64,000 nucleotides of DNA, from the NCBI GenBank assembly GCA_015231915.1, contig JADGAR010000006.1:1-64000 (forward strand), in the 5' to 3' direction. Below are positions 19,069-28,357 of the stretch, piece after piece (position 1 is the first letter of the stretch; each line of letters starts with the position of its first letter). The notes under the pieces were generated by a model. The model saw only the letters and a program-made list of their open reading frames with translations. It was not told the DNA's origin and did no database searches. The position numbers and the translations under genes were made by a program. Source of the stretch: Magnetococcales bacterium. Its GTDB lineage: Bacteria; Pseudomonadota; Magnetococcia; Magnetococcales; Magnetaquicoccaceae.

Positions 19069-20118
19069 TTGACGCTCGAGACGCTCTTCATCACCCTGAA
19101 CGGGATACGCCCGCCGGAAGGTCGCCCCCTGCTCACGCCGCAGCGACTGGCGCGCCTTGGTCGCGGTGGCCGCATCGCACCGGGGAGCGACGCGGTCGCT
19201 CTTGCCTGGCGACTGCTCGACCCTGCCGGGCGAGGGCGACGTTCGATCGGCTATCTGGCCGCCCTGGGCATGGATTTGCATCCCGATCCGGAGCGGACCT
19301 GGGCATGTCTTTCTTTTGCCCATTTGCGTCAGACGCGGGAACGTTTGGTGTTCATCGACCATGAAACAACCAGGCCGCGTCCCGACGAGCGGGAACTGCT
19401 GACCGACTCACTCGCCAGCGTGTTGGACGAGGCGGGATGGTCTCTGCATCCGACCCCGGACCCGCAGCTCTGGCTGCTCTCCACCGGACGCCATCTGGAG
19501 GTCGAGATCCCTCCCCTGGCCCATCTGGACGGGGCATCCCTGCTGGACCGACAGCCGACGGGAGCGGATGCCATGGCCATCGTGACGCTGGTGACCCATG
19601 GCCAGATGGCCCTGGCCCGTCACGAGGTCAACGGGAAACGGCAACGGGCGGGCCTGCCTCCCCTCAACACCCCCTGGATCTGGGGCGTGGGACGCGGCGT
19701 GATGGAGCCGCCCCATACCCGGCAGACGGGGACATGCTGGAGCCGGGAAGCGGCGATTTGCGGGCTGGCGCGGGCGTCCGGCTGGTCCGGTCACCGGCTG
19801 GACGGCTCCTCCTGGGAGCGGGTGATCGAAACCGTGCTGGCGGGTCGTGCAAGGATCGGGCTGTTGGATTGCGCCGGAGTGACGGCGCGGGAATGGAACG
19901 GGCTGGACGCGGGCCTGTTGGCGCCGTTGGCCGCCGCCATGGGACGGCGGGGCGGGCGACTGCTGATTGCCGGCGGCGGGGAAAAGGATGAAGGCGTGCC
20001 CTGGCATGGCTCCCGGGGATGGCGTCTGCGGATCGGAAACTGGTTGCCACCGCACCATCTGGCGGGCGGAGGGCCGGTATCGACAATCGAGGAGTTGCGT
20101 GAATCGTGGCTGGCATGA
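19069..20118 (+). CDS. RpfE-like protein of the phosphoglycerate mutase/alkaline phosphatase fold
   Basis: A 349-aa protein starting with TTG at 19069, six bases after hom and without a clear ribosome site, so translation is probably coupled. The segment GLPPLNTPWIWGVG matches the small-residue/aromatic motif of RpfE and archaeal-type cofactor-independent phosphoglycerate mutases (family form VNSxWFWGGG), and LLTDSLASVLDEAGW with the nearby WLLS also fits RpfE. The metal-binding DGxGD motif and the serine nucleophile of active mutases are not seen, so catalysis is doubtful. In Xanthomonas and betaproteobacteria rpfE sits directly before recJ, as here. The role of RpfE is unclear; this assignment rests on motif plus neighbour. 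Confidence 0.6.
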   Translation: MTLETLFITLNGIRPPEGRPLLTPQRLARLGRGGRIAPGSDAVALAWRLLDPAGRGRRSIGYLAALGMDLHPDPERTWACLSFAHLRQTRERLVFIDHETTRPRPDERELLTDSLASVLDEAGWSLHPTPDPQLWLLSTGRHLEVEIPPLAHLDGASLLDRQPTGADAMAIVTLVTHGQMALARHEVNGKRQRAGLPPLNTPWIWGVGRGVMEPPHTRQTGTCWSREAAICGLARASGWSGHRLDGSSWERVIETVLAGRARIGLLDCAGVTAREWNGLDAGLLAPLAAAMGRRGGRLLIAGGGEKDEGVPWHGSRGWRLRIGNWLPPHHLAGGGPVSTIEELRESWLA

Positions 20119-21866
20119 GGCAATCATTCAGTGGCCGGATCTGGCGTCCCCGGGTGGAAACGGGAGAGCATCACCGTCAGTTGGCCAAGGAGGTGGGGCT
20201 GCGGGAACTGTTCGCCGGCATCCTGGCCTATCGCGCTCTGGAAACCCCAGACCAGGTGGAGGCATTCCTGCAACCCCGCTTGAGCCAACTGCCGGACCCG
20301 CTGGAATTGATGGACATGGACAAGGCCGTGGCGCGTCTGATCCGGGTGGTGGAGGAGCGGGAACCGTTCGTGATCTATGGCGATTACGACGTGGACGGCG
20401 TGACTTCCTGTGCGTTGTTGTACCGCTATTTCAAGGCGTTGGGTCATCCGCCGCGCATCTATGTCCCGGATCGGCTGTCGGAGGGCTACGGACCCAATCC
20501 CCAGGCCATGCGCACCCTGGCGGCAGAAGGGGCGCGGTTGGTGATCACGGTGGATTGCGGCATCATGGCCCACGAAGCCCTGGAAGTGGCCAGGGAGTCG
20601 GGTCTGGACGTGATCGTCACCGATCACCATCAAGGCCGGGAAAGTTTGCCTCCCGCCATTGCGGTGATCAATCCCAACCGTCTGGACGAGACCTTTCCCC
20701 ACAAGGAGTTGGCGGGAGTCGGGGTGGCCTTTTATCTGTTGTTGGCCACCAACCGGGCGTTGCGGCAGAGGGGGTTGTTTCAGGAGGGAAATCCGGCTCC
20801 GGATCTGAAATCCCTGCTGGATCTGGTGGCGGTGGGCACCATCGCCGACGTGGCGAGTCTGACCGATTTGAACCGTCCACTGACCAGCGCCGGCCTGCGC
20901 ATGGAGGGAACGCACCTGAAGCCTGGCCTGCGCGCCTTGATGGAGGTGGCGCGCCTGTCGGGAGAGCGCATGAGCGCCGGTCAGATCGGCTTTCAGATCG
21001 GTCCGCGCATCAATGCCGGCGGACGTCTGGGCAAGGGGACGCTGGGCGCCGAGTTGCTGATAACCGATGATCCCCAGCGCGCCATGGAGATCGCCCGGAT
21101 TCTGGACGACTACAATCAGGAGCGGCAAATCCTGGAAAAGAAGATCTTCCAGGAAGCGGTGGGACTGATAGAGGGGTCCGGAAGCGTGGAGGGACGCCAT
21201 GGTGTGGTCGTAGGGCATGAGGGGTGGCATCCTGGGGTCGTGGGGATCGTCGCGTCGCGTCTGGCGGAGCGGTATCATCGCCCCACGGTGGTGCTGGCCC
21301 TGGACGCGGAGGGCGGCGGCAAGGGGTCGGCCCGATCGATTCCCGGTTTGGATCTCTACTCGGCGGTGGCGGCGTGCGAGGGGCATCTGGCGGCGTTCGG
21401 CGGGCATCGGGCCGCCGCCGGACTGACCCTGCGCCCCGGACAATTGGCGCCGTTCACCTTGGCCTTCGACCAGGCGGTTCGGGAGCAGAATCCGACGGAG
21501 ACCTTCCAACCCGCGCTGCTGGTGGACGGGGAGTTGGACATCGTGCTGGCCAATCTGGAACTGGCGGGCCGCATCGAACGGTTGCAGCCCTTTGGCCGTG
21601 GCAATCCCGAACCTTTGTGGATCATCCGCAACGTGCGCCTGCTGGATGCGCGGGTGGTCAAGGACCGTCACCTGAAATGCATGTTGGCCGACCCCTGGGA
21701 AGAGGTCCTGGATGCCATCGCCTTCGGGGTCCTGCCGGGAGAACCGGGCAGCGGGATGCTGAACGCCACGGGACGTCTGGATGTGGCGGGAACCCTGTCC
21801 ATCAACCGCTTCCGCAACCGCGAGTCCGTGCAACTGCTCATCAAGGATGCCCGTCCTGCTGTGTGA
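20115..21866 (+). CDS. recJ: Single-stranded-DNA exonuclease RecJ
   Basis: A 583-aa DHH-superfamily nuclease degrading single-stranded DNA 5' to 3' in recombination and mismatch repair. The metal-binding motifs are intact: IYGDYDVDGVTS (DHH motif I), VITVDCGI, VIVTDHHQG, and the DHHA1 region with GFQIGPRINAGGRLG and AFGGHRAAAGLTL. Length agrees with E. coli RecJ (577). The ATG at 20115 overlaps the stop of the RpfE-like gene (ATGA); a GTG at 20106 is an alternative three codons earlier. The cluster hom, rpfE-like, recJ reads as one transcript. A 103-base gap follows. Confidence 0.96.
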   Translation: MRQSFSGRIWRPRVETGEHHRQLAKEVGLRELFAGILAYRALETPDQVEAFLQPRLSQLPDPLELMDMDKAVARLIRVVEEREPFVIYGDYDVDGVTSCALLYRYFKALGHPPRIYVPDRLSEGYGPNPQAMRTLAAEGARLVITVDCGIMAHEALEVARESGLDVIVTDHHQGRESLPPAIAVINPNRLDETFPHKELAGVGVAFYLLLATNRALRQRGLFQEGNPAPDLKSLLDLVAVGTIADVASLTDLNRPLTSAGLRMEGTHLKPGLRALMEVARLSGERMSAGQIGFQIGPRINAGGRLGKGTLGAELLITDDPQRAMEIARILDDYNQERQILEKKIFQEAVGLIEGSGSVEGRHGVVVGHEGWHPGVVGIVASRLAERYHRPTVVLALDAEGGGKGSARSIPGLDLYSAVAACEGHLAAFGGHRAAAGLTLRPGQLAPFTLAFDQAVREQNPTETFQPALLVDGELDIVLANLELAGRIERLQPFGRGNPEPLWIIRNVRLLDARVVKDRHLKCMLADPWEEVLDAIAFGVLPGEPGSGMLNATGRLDVAGTLSINRFRNRESVQLLIKDARPAV

Positions 21867-21969
21867 TGCCGGCATGCACCACATACTTTAAGATTGTGAT
21901 GGACAAGTCGTCTCGCTTTCGTTTACACTGAGGGTTAATGCCAGATCATCTACCCTGGAGTCGCGCAAG

Positions 21970-23592
21970 ATGCCCACCAAGCGCCTGCAACCCACTTCCC
22001 TCCCCGCGCCATCATCCGGCACCCTGTTCGCTGGTTTGACATCTCTGTGGCGAAGCCGGTCCAAAGAGGAGTGGAACCACTGGGTATTCATGCAACTGAA
22101 CGATTACGAGGTCCATGTGGCGGGTCCCGGCGTGCCGGTGACCCCCCGTGCCATGGAGGAATGGACCCCCAGGCTGGAGGAAATTGCCACGATGACGTTC
22201 CGCCCCTGCCCGATGGTGGGGTTGGATACGCCGGCGGGCATCACCAATGCGGAGACCAGGCGGGTCACCCAGGGGATCTCCACCCTGGTGGGCAAACTGG
22301 GTCCCGTGCTCTATTCGGACCAGTTCCGCCTGGTATCCGACGCGGACGATCCGGATCCCACATTTTTGCGGGAGCTGCATGCCAAGCGCCTGGTGGCGGA
22401 GAAGGTGATCCGGGATTACGAAATCACGGAACGGATCTACCGGCGCGCCCTGGAAGAAGAACCGGACAACCCGGATTTTCTTGGGGATTTTGCATTGTTT
22501 CTGCAGGAAAAGCGCGGCGATGACGACCAGGCGGAAAATTTCTGGCGACGCGCCATCGCAGCCGACCCGGAACACGCCAGAAATCTGGGCAACTTCGCCG
22601 TTTTCCAGCACGAGGTGCGCGGCAATGACGACATGGCCGAGCAGCTCTATCTGCGGGCGATTGCCGCAGATCCGCACGAAGCGCTGCATGCGAGCAACTT
22701 CGCCTTGTTCCTGCACGAGGTCCGGGGGGAGGACGACGTGGCCGAGGAGTTCCACGAACGCGCCTTGCGCCTGAATGGGGATGACCCTTCGGTGCTGGCC
22801 AATTTTGCGCTGTTCCTGCACAACACGCGGCGGGACGACGACCGAGCCGAGGAACTCTATCGCCGGGCGATGCTGGCGGACGGCGAGGATGCCAACTGCC
22901 TGGGCAATTTTGCCTTGTTCATGAAGAACGTGCGTCACGATTACGACGTGGCCGAGAAGTATTTCCAGCTCGCCTTGCAGGTCAATCCCCGGCATGCGGG
23001 GCATCTGGGCAATTTTGCCATCTTCATGAAGCACATCCGCCACGACTACGCAGCTGCGGAGGAGTTGTATCACCGCGCCCTGCGGGCCGATCCCAGCGAC
23101 CCGCACCGTCTGGGGAGCCTCGCTTCCTTCACGCACCAGACGCGGCGCAACCAGACCAGCCTGACGGATGAACTGCTGCATGGCATGGAGATGGACCCCG
23201 GCAACGCCTCGCGACTGGGCAATTTCGTACAACTGCTGCTGGCCCAGGGCCGCATCAAGGAGGGGATGCCCCTGTTGGACAAGGTGCTGGAGATGCATGC
23301 GCCGAATCCGACGCTCAATCTGGAGTTGTGGTTCTATGCCCTGGCCCACGATCCGGAGCGTTTCGACGAGGCGTTGGGACGCATAAAGGGATACCTGCTG
23401 GCCGGGACGCGCTCCCGATGGAACCTGCGCGCCAACGCGCACCGGGCGCGTCTGAGCGGCCATCCCCAACCGGATCTGCTGGACACCGTGGCCAATGTCA
23501 TCGCCGGGCAGAAGGAGATGACGGAACTGGACGAATTCGCCTCCTGGAACCTGACCGACCCCATCGAACCGGAGGAGGAGAGCGGGGCGTGA
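21970..23592 (+). CDS. TPR-array protein with six near-identical 35-residue repeats
   Basis: A 540-aa protein without signal peptide or membrane segment. Residues 1-130 form an unrecognised N-terminal domain (EEWNHWVFMQLNDYEVHV). From about 150 there are TPR units; six in a row at about 168-380 share the pattern LGNFALFL-x-x-VR-x-D-x-D-x-AEELY-x-RAL and differ little from one another, and a seventh is decayed. This version of TPR, with a Phe-rich helix A and an acidic turn RGDDD or RHDYD, occurs in scattered bacterial and plant proteins. It should form a long superhelix for protein binding. Translation of the next gene is coupled (GTGA overlap), so the two may work together. Function unknown. 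Confidence 0.8.
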   Translation: MPTKRLQPTSLPAPSSGTLFAGLTSLWRSRSKEEWNHWVFMQLNDYEVHVAGPGVPVTPRAMEEWTPRLEEIATMTFRPCPMVGLDTPAGITNAETRRVTQGISTLVGKLGPVLYSDQFRLVSDADDPDPTFLRELHAKRLVAEKVIRDYEITERIYRRALEEEPDNPDFLGDFALFLQEKRGDDDQAENFWRRAIAADPEHARNLGNFAVFQHEVRGNDDMAEQLYLRAIAADPHEALHASNFALFLHEVRGEDDVAEEFHERALRLNGDDPSVLANFALFLHNTRRDDDRAEELYRRAMLADGEDANCLGNFALFMKNVRHDYDVAEKYFQLALQVNPRHAGHLGNFAIFMKHIRHDYAAAEELYHRALRADPSDPHRLGSLASFTHQTRRNQTSLTDELLHGMEMDPGNASRLGNFVQLLLAQGRIKEGMPLLDKVLEMHAPNPTLNLELWFYALAHDPERFDEALGRIKGYLLAGTRSRWNLRANAHRARLSGHPQPDLLDTVANVIAGQKEMTELDEFASWNLTDPIEPEEESGA

Positions 23593-24332
23593 GGATCACC
23601 TTCCTGGGGACCAACGGCTGGTACAACAGTCCCACCGGAGATACGGTCTGCATGCTGGTGGAGGGCGAGGGTCAACGCATCTTGCTGGATGCCGGGACCG
23701 GCTTTGCCAGGCTGGAGGCGTCTGCGGAGTGGCAAGGTTGGACGACTCTTTGTCTCAGTCATTTTCATCTGGATCACATTTACGGCCTGCACCTGTTGGG
23801 CAAGCACTCTTTCACGGGGGGTCTGCGCATTCTGACGCCGGAAGGGGGACGCGACATTCTGGACGGCTTGATGCGACAACCGTTCACCTGCCGGTTTGCC
23901 CAGTTGCCCTACCCGGTGGAGGTCCTGGAGATGCCTGCCGACCGGGGGGCGCTGCCGTTCGACCTGGAGACGGGCGAGATGCTGCACGCCTCGCGCACGC
24001 TGGGCTACCGGCTGCGTTTGGAGGGCAAAACCGTGGTCTACTGTCCGGACACCGGGTATTGCGCGAGTGCCGTGCATCTGGCACGGGAGGCGGACCTGCT
24101 GATCACCGAGTGCGCCTTTCGTCCGGGTGAATCCAGCCCGGAGTGGCCGCACCTCAACCCGGAGACGGCTGCCCGCCTGGCTGCGGATGCCGGGGCCAAG
24201 AGGCTGGTGCTGGTCCATTTCGATGCCAGCCGCTATCCCACCCTGGCCGCCCGGGACGAGGCCGCCGAGGTGGCACGCCGCATCTTCCCCGATGTCACTG
24301 CCAGCCGCGACGGCATGCGGCTGGAATGGTGA
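23589..24332 (+). CDS. Metallo-beta-lactamase-fold hydrolase (RNase Z-like)
   Basis: A 247-aa protein with a GTG start overlapping the previous stop (GTGA). Metal ligands are visible: HFHLDH at about residues 58-63, an Asp in YCPDTGY near 156 and a terminal His in LVHFDASRY. The N-terminus RITFLGTNGWYNSPTGDT is typical of RNase Z and related phosphodiesterases. It lacks the long exosite of true RNase Z and is shorter (247 against about 300 residues), so tRNA processing is unlikely. A cyclic-nucleotide or other phosphodiester substrate is a guess. Predicted cytoplasmic. Confidence 0.8.
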   Translation: MRITFLGTNGWYNSPTGDTVCMLVEGEGQRILLDAGTGFARLEASAEWQGWTTLCLSHFHLDHIYGLHLLGKHSFTGGLRILTPEGGRDILDGLMRQPFTCRFAQLPYPVEVLEMPADRGALPFDLETGEMLHASRTLGYRLRLEGKTVVYCPDTGYCASAVHLAREADLLITECAFRPGESSPEWPHLNPETAARLAADAGAKRLVLVHFDASRYPTLAARDEAAEVARRIFPDVTASRDGMRLEW

Positions 24333-24346
24333 CATCCCCCCCGGAA

Positions 24347-25231
24347 CTATTTCCCCGAGTTTCCCACCTGCTCCCCCCAGCGCAGTTTCTCCCGCAACAC
24401 GGCATAGTGGTTGCGCTCCGGGGCATGCAGGACCCGCAGGGGATGCCGGGAGCGCCACACCACGATCCGGTCGCCGTCCGCAAGAGGAAAACCGGCCTGA
24501 CCATCCAGGGTCAACAGCCGCTCCGGGCCGTGCCGGGCCAGGGTGATCCTCACCTTGCCGTTGCCGGGGACCACGATGGGACGGTTGGTCAGGGTGTGCG
24601 GACAGATGGGCACCAGCAGGATCGCGTTCAGGGCGGGATGAATGATCGGACCTCCGGCAGAGAGGGCATAGGCCGTGGAACCGGTGGGGGTCGCGACGAT
24701 CAGGCCGTCGGCACGACCGGAAAAGACGAACTGCTCGTCCATGGCCACCTCGAACTCCATCATCCGGGCCAGCTCCCCCTTGTGGACCACCGCGTCGTTG
24801 AGCACCCGGCATGCCAGAGGCACCTTGCCCTCCCGCTCCACCTGCACCGAAAGCCGCATGCGCGACTCCACGCGGTACTCTCCGCGCAACGCCCGCTGCA
24901 ACGCCTCGAACATCTCGTCCCGCGAGGTGTCGGTGAGAAACCCCAGCCGCCCCATGTTGATCCCCAGCAACGGGACATCCACCTCCTCCATGGCGCGCGC
25001 CGCCGCGATGAAGGTCCCATCCCCCCCCACCACCACCACCAGATCCTGACCGTGGGGCACCAATTCCTGCGGCAGTCGCGCGGCGCACCGCACGGGAATG
25101 GCGGCCAACTCCGCAATCTCGCTGACCACCGTGACCCCGCGCCCCTGTTGCACCAGCCACTCCGCCAACAAACGGGTGGCCTCCAGGGCACGCGGATCGG
25201 AATGTTTGGTGATGATTCCAATGTTTTGCAT
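24347..25231 (-). CDS. nadK: NAD kinase
   Basis: A 294-aa enzyme phosphorylating NAD to NADP. The nucleotide motif GGDGT (in VVVVGGDGTFIAAAR), the NMGRLGFLTD segment, the NDAVVHKGE motif and the glycine-rich PTGSTAYALSAGGPII are all present, and length matches bacterial NadK (about 290). It faces the metallo-beta-lactamase-fold gene tail to tail with only 14 bases between, and is divergent from folE2 across 119 bases. No terminator is obvious in the short convergent gap. Confidence 0.97.
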   Translation of the reverse strand: MQNIGIITKHSDPRALEATRLLAEWLVQQGRGVTVVSEIAELAAIPVRCAARLPQELVPHGQDLVVVVGGDGTFIAAARAMEEVDVPLLGINMGRLGFLTDTSRDEMFEALQRALRGEYRVESRMRLSVQVEREGKVPLACRVLNDAVVHKGELARMMEFEVAMDEQFVFSGRADGLIVATPTGSTAYALSAGGPIIHPALNAILLVPICPHTLTNRPIVVPGNGKVRITLARHGPERLLTLDGQAGFPLADGDRIVVWRSRHPLRVLHAPERNHYAVLREKLRWGEQVGNSGK

Positions 25232-25350
25232 GGGCTTCGATCCGATAGGCTGTCATTCCTCCTTGCCGGGTCTTGCCCGACAAGCCGGCTTCATCATACA
25301 CTGACCACGAACCACGCAAAGGGCAAATACGCAAACGAAAGGAGAAATGC

Positions 25351-26145
25351 ATGGAGCCTTTGCAGGATGTGCAGTCGCAATGGGACGACCGGCGTCTGGC
25401 CATCGACAAGGTAGGGGTCAAGGACATCCGCTATCCCATCGTGGTAAAGGATCGCAGCCGGGGCACGCAACGCACGGTGGCCTCGATCAACATGTACGTC
25501 AATCTTCCCCATCATTTCAAGGGAACGCACATGTCCCGCTTCCTGGAGGTCCTCGCCGAACACGACGAGGCGATCTCCATCGAGAGCATGCCCGACCTGC
25601 TGGGGAAGATCCGCGAGCGTCTCTCGGCAGAGGAGGCACACATCGAACTGGAATTTCCCTATTTCGTGCGCAAATCCGCACCGGTCTCCGGGGCCACCGC
25701 CCTGATGGATTACCGGGTGCGTTTCTTCGGCACCCTCCATGGGGAGCATTACCGGATGATCCTGGAAGTGATGGTCCCGGTCACCACCCTGTGCCCCTGC
25801 TCGAAGGAGATCTCCCAACGGGGCGCGCACAATCAGCGCTCCCATGTCACGGTGCGACTGCGTTTCCGTCGCTTCGTCTGGGTCGAGGAGATCATCGAAA
25901 GGGTGGAAAAAAATGCATCCTGTCAACTGTATCCCATTTTAAAACGGCCCGATGAGAAGTATGTTACGGAAATGGCGTATGACAATCCCAGGTTCGTGGA
26001 GGATATGGTCCGCTCCGTGGCCGCCGATCTGGAACTGGACCCCCGCATCGCCTGGTTTTCCGTAGCGGCGGAAAATTTCGAATCCATTCACAACCACTCG
26101 GCCTTCGCCTTCATCGACAGCGCGAAAAGCCAAAGAGCCACTTAA
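25351..26145 (+). CDS. folE2: GTP cyclohydrolase FolE2 (type IB)
   Basis: A 264-aa enzyme making dihydroneopterin triphosphate, the entry to folate and to queuosine-type pathways. The start at 25351 has AAAGGAG six bases before it. Family features are GVKDIRYPI near the N-terminus, the catalytic Cys and metal region VTTLCPCSKEIS, GAHNQRSHVTV, and the C-terminal ENFESIHNHSAFA. FolE2 is the zinc-independent alternative to FolE and is often induced under zinc limitation, but no zinc-regulator site was recognised here. Length agrees with the family (about 255-300). proS follows after five bases. Confidence 0.95.
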   Translation: MEPLQDVQSQWDDRRLAIDKVGVKDIRYPIVVKDRSRGTQRTVASINMYVNLPHHFKGTHMSRFLEVLAEHDEAISIESMPDLLGKIRERLSAEEAHIELEFPYFVRKSAPVSGATALMDYRVRFFGTLHGEHYRMILEVMVPVTTLCPCSKEISQRGAHNQRSHVTVRLRFRRFVWVEEIIERVEKNASCQLYPILKRPDEKYVTEMAYDNPRFVEDMVRSVAADLELDPRIAWFSVAAENFESIHNHSAFAFIDSAKSQRAT

Positions 26146-26150
26146 AGACC

Positions 26151-27887
26151 ATGAAATTCTCAAAAATTCTGATCCCGACGCTCAAGGAACCCCCCACCGA
26201 GGCGCATACCGCCTCCCATCGTCTGATGCTGCGCGCCGGCATGATCCGGCCCCTGGGGGCCGGCATCTACACCTGGCTGCCTGTGGGCCTGCGGGTCCTG
26301 CGCAAGGTGGAGGCCATCGTCCGCGAGGAGATGGACGCCGCCGGCGCCCAGGAGGTGCTGATGCCCGCCGTGCAGCCCGCCGAACTGTGGCGGGAGTCGG
26401 GCCGCTGGGACCACTACGGCAAGGAACTCCTGCGCCTGACCGACCGCCACGAACGGGAGTTCTGTTTCGGCCCGACCCACGAGGAGGTGATCACCGATCT
26501 GGCACGGCGGGAACTCAAATCCTACCGGCAACTCCCGGTCAACTTCTACCAGATTCAGACCAAATTCCGCGACGAGATCCGTCCCCGCTTCGGCATCATG
26601 CGCGGTCGGGAGTTCCTGATGAAGGACGCCTACTCCTTCGACATGGACGAGGCGAGCCTGGAGGAGAGCTACCGGGCGATGTACGAGGCCTACAACCGCA
26701 TTTTCCGGCGTTGCGGCTTGCGCTTCCGTCCGGTGGAGGCGGACACCGGGACCATCGGCGGATCCTTTTCCCATGAATTCCATGTCCTGGCCGCCTCCGG
26801 CGAGGACGGGATCGCCTCCTGCACGGATTGCGATTACGCGGCCAATCTGGAAAAGGCCTCCAGCGCCCCCCTGCCCCCCCTGGATCTCGGCGACCACCCC
26901 ATGCGCCGCGTGGAGACCCCCGGCAAAAAGAGCATCCAGGCAGTGAGCGAATTCCTGGGGATCGGGGTGGAGGGCGTGGTAAAATCCCTGGTGGTGGAGA
27001 CCCCCAACGGGCCTTGCCTGCTGCTGCTGCGCGGGGATCACGAATTGAACCCGATCAAGGCAGCCGGGGCGTTGGGACTCGCCCAGGTGGTGATGCCCGA
27101 TCCGGCGCGGGGGGTGGAACTGACCGGAGGAATCCCCATCGGCTTCCTGGGTCCGGTGGGGGCGACCCTGCCGGTGGTGGCGGATACGGCCCTGGCCGGG
27201 TTGAACGGCTTTGCCTGCGGGGCCAACGTGGCGGATGCTCACCTGACCGGGGTGCGCTGGGAACGGGATCTGCCGATGCCCCGTTTCGCGGATTTGCGCA
27301 GCGTGACCGCCGGCGATCCCTGTCCCCGTTGCCACACGGGGAAACTCGCGCTGGATCGGGGCATCGAGGTGGGGCATGTCTTCAAGCTGGGAGACAAGTA
27401 TTCCAAATCCATGGGAATCGTGGTATTGGATCATGAGGGCAAGGAGCGGACTCCTGTCATGGGGTGTTACGGCATCGGGGTTTCCCGCATCGTTGCCGCC
27501 GCCATCGAGCAGAATCACGACGCCAACGGGATCATCTGGCCGGTGGCCCTGGCCCCCTTCGAGGTGGAAATCCTGCTGGCCAACCCCAACGAACCGGAAG
27601 CGGTTCGCACTGCCGAAACCCTGTACGCGGAACTGCGCGCCAGGGGTCTGGCGGTCCTGCTGGACGATCGGGACGATCGATTGGGGATCAAGTTCAAGGA
27701 TGCCGATCTGCTGGGGTGTCCGGTACGGCTGGTGGCCGGGGGACGCGCCCTGAAGGAGGGCAAGGTGGAGATTCAGACCCGCCGTGGCGGTGCTTCGGTG
27801 CAGGCCCCGCTTGCCGACGCGGTCGCAGTGACGCGGCAGCAACTGGAGAGGTGCGATGGACGCGACGGTCAAGAAATTTCTGCATGA
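26151..27887 (+). CDS. proS: Prolyl-tRNA synthetase (bacterial type)
   Basis: A 578-aa class II synthetase, E. coli length 572. Motif 1 (GAGIYTWLPVGLRVLRKVE), motif 2 (QTKFRDEIRPRFGIMRGREF) and motif 3 (VMGCYGIGVSRIVAAAIEQ) are intact. The inserted YbaK-like editing domain, which clears Ala-tRNA-Pro, occupies about residues 225-395 (including GVEGVVKSLVVE). The anticodon-binding domain ends the protein. It follows folE2 by five bases and overlaps the CheX-like gene by 32 bases. Confidence 0.97.
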   Translation: MKFSKILIPTLKEPPTEAHTASHRLMLRAGMIRPLGAGIYTWLPVGLRVLRKVEAIVREEMDAAGAQEVLMPAVQPAELWRESGRWDHYGKELLRLTDRHEREFCFGPTHEEVITDLARRELKSYRQLPVNFYQIQTKFRDEIRPRFGIMRGREFLMKDAYSFDMDEASLEESYRAMYEAYNRIFRRCGLRFRPVEADTGTIGGSFSHEFHVLAASGEDGIASCTDCDYAANLEKASSAPLPPLDLGDHPMRRVETPGKKSIQAVSEFLGIGVEGVVKSLVVETPNGPCLLLLRGDHELNPIKAAGALGLAQVVMPDPARGVELTGGIPIGFLGPVGATLPVVADTALAGLNGFACGANVADAHLTGVRWERDLPMPRFADLRSVTAGDPCPRCHTGKLALDRGIEVGHVFKLGDKYSKSMGIVVLDHEGKERTPVMGCYGIGVSRIVAAAIEQNHDANGIIWPVALAPFEVEILLANPNEPEAVRTAETLYAELRARGLAVLLDDRDDRLGIKFKDADLLGCPVRLVAGGRALKEGKVEIQTRRGGASVQAPLADAVAVTRQQLERCDGRDGQEISA

Positions 27888-28356
27888 GATGGGGGCCACC
27901 ATCGGCGAGGCGTTGCAGGAGATCGCCGAAACCATGCTTTTCGTGGAGATCGAGGCAGGTCCCCTCTCCACGGAGGCGTGCGATGTCCCCCCGGAACATT
28001 GCGCCATCATCGATTTCGGCGACGGGATTCAAGGGTGTTTCCTGCTGGTGGCCAGCGAGCGCGCGGCCATCAAGCTGGCCGGCGCCCTGCTGGGCGAAGA
28101 ACGCGGAGAGATGGATGCCGATATGGGGGACTCCTTCGGCGAGGTGGCCAACATGATCGCGGGGGGCCTGGTCTCCAGGGTGGAGAGCCGGTACGGCTCG
28201 GTCTCCATGACCCCTCCCGAACGGGTCGAGGGTCGCCATCCCATGGCTGGCGAGATGGAATGGTGGCGCATTCATCACGGGTTTGCCCTGGATGGCGTCC
28301 CGTTTTGCACCGAGTTCTTCATTGCCAGGGAGTGTCTGCTGAACAAGGTCTCGTGA
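27856..28356 (+). CDS. CheX-like chemotaxis phosphatase-family protein
   Basis: A 166-aa protein. The start at 27856 has GAGAGG four bases upstream and lies inside the 3' end of proS. The CheC/CheX pattern is seen once: DSFGEVANMIAGGLVS at about residues 94-109, with the acidic-x-x-Asn that attacks the phospho-Asp of CheY in CheX. The opening helix (FLHEMGATIGEALQEIAETMLF) and GCFLLVASE strand also fit. Such proteins dephosphorylate CheY-P or related receivers. Neighbours proS and a sirtuin give no chemotaxis context, but receivers are plentiful in this window. Confidence 0.75.
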   Translation: MDATVKKFLHEMGATIGEALQEIAETMLFVEIEAGPLSTEACDVPPEHCAIIDFGDGIQGCFLLVASERAAIKLAGALLGEERGEMDADMGDSFGEVANMIAGGLVSRVESRYGSVSMTPPERVEGRHPMAGEMEWWRIHHGFALDGVPFCTEFFIARECLLNKVS

Positions 28357-28357
28357 G

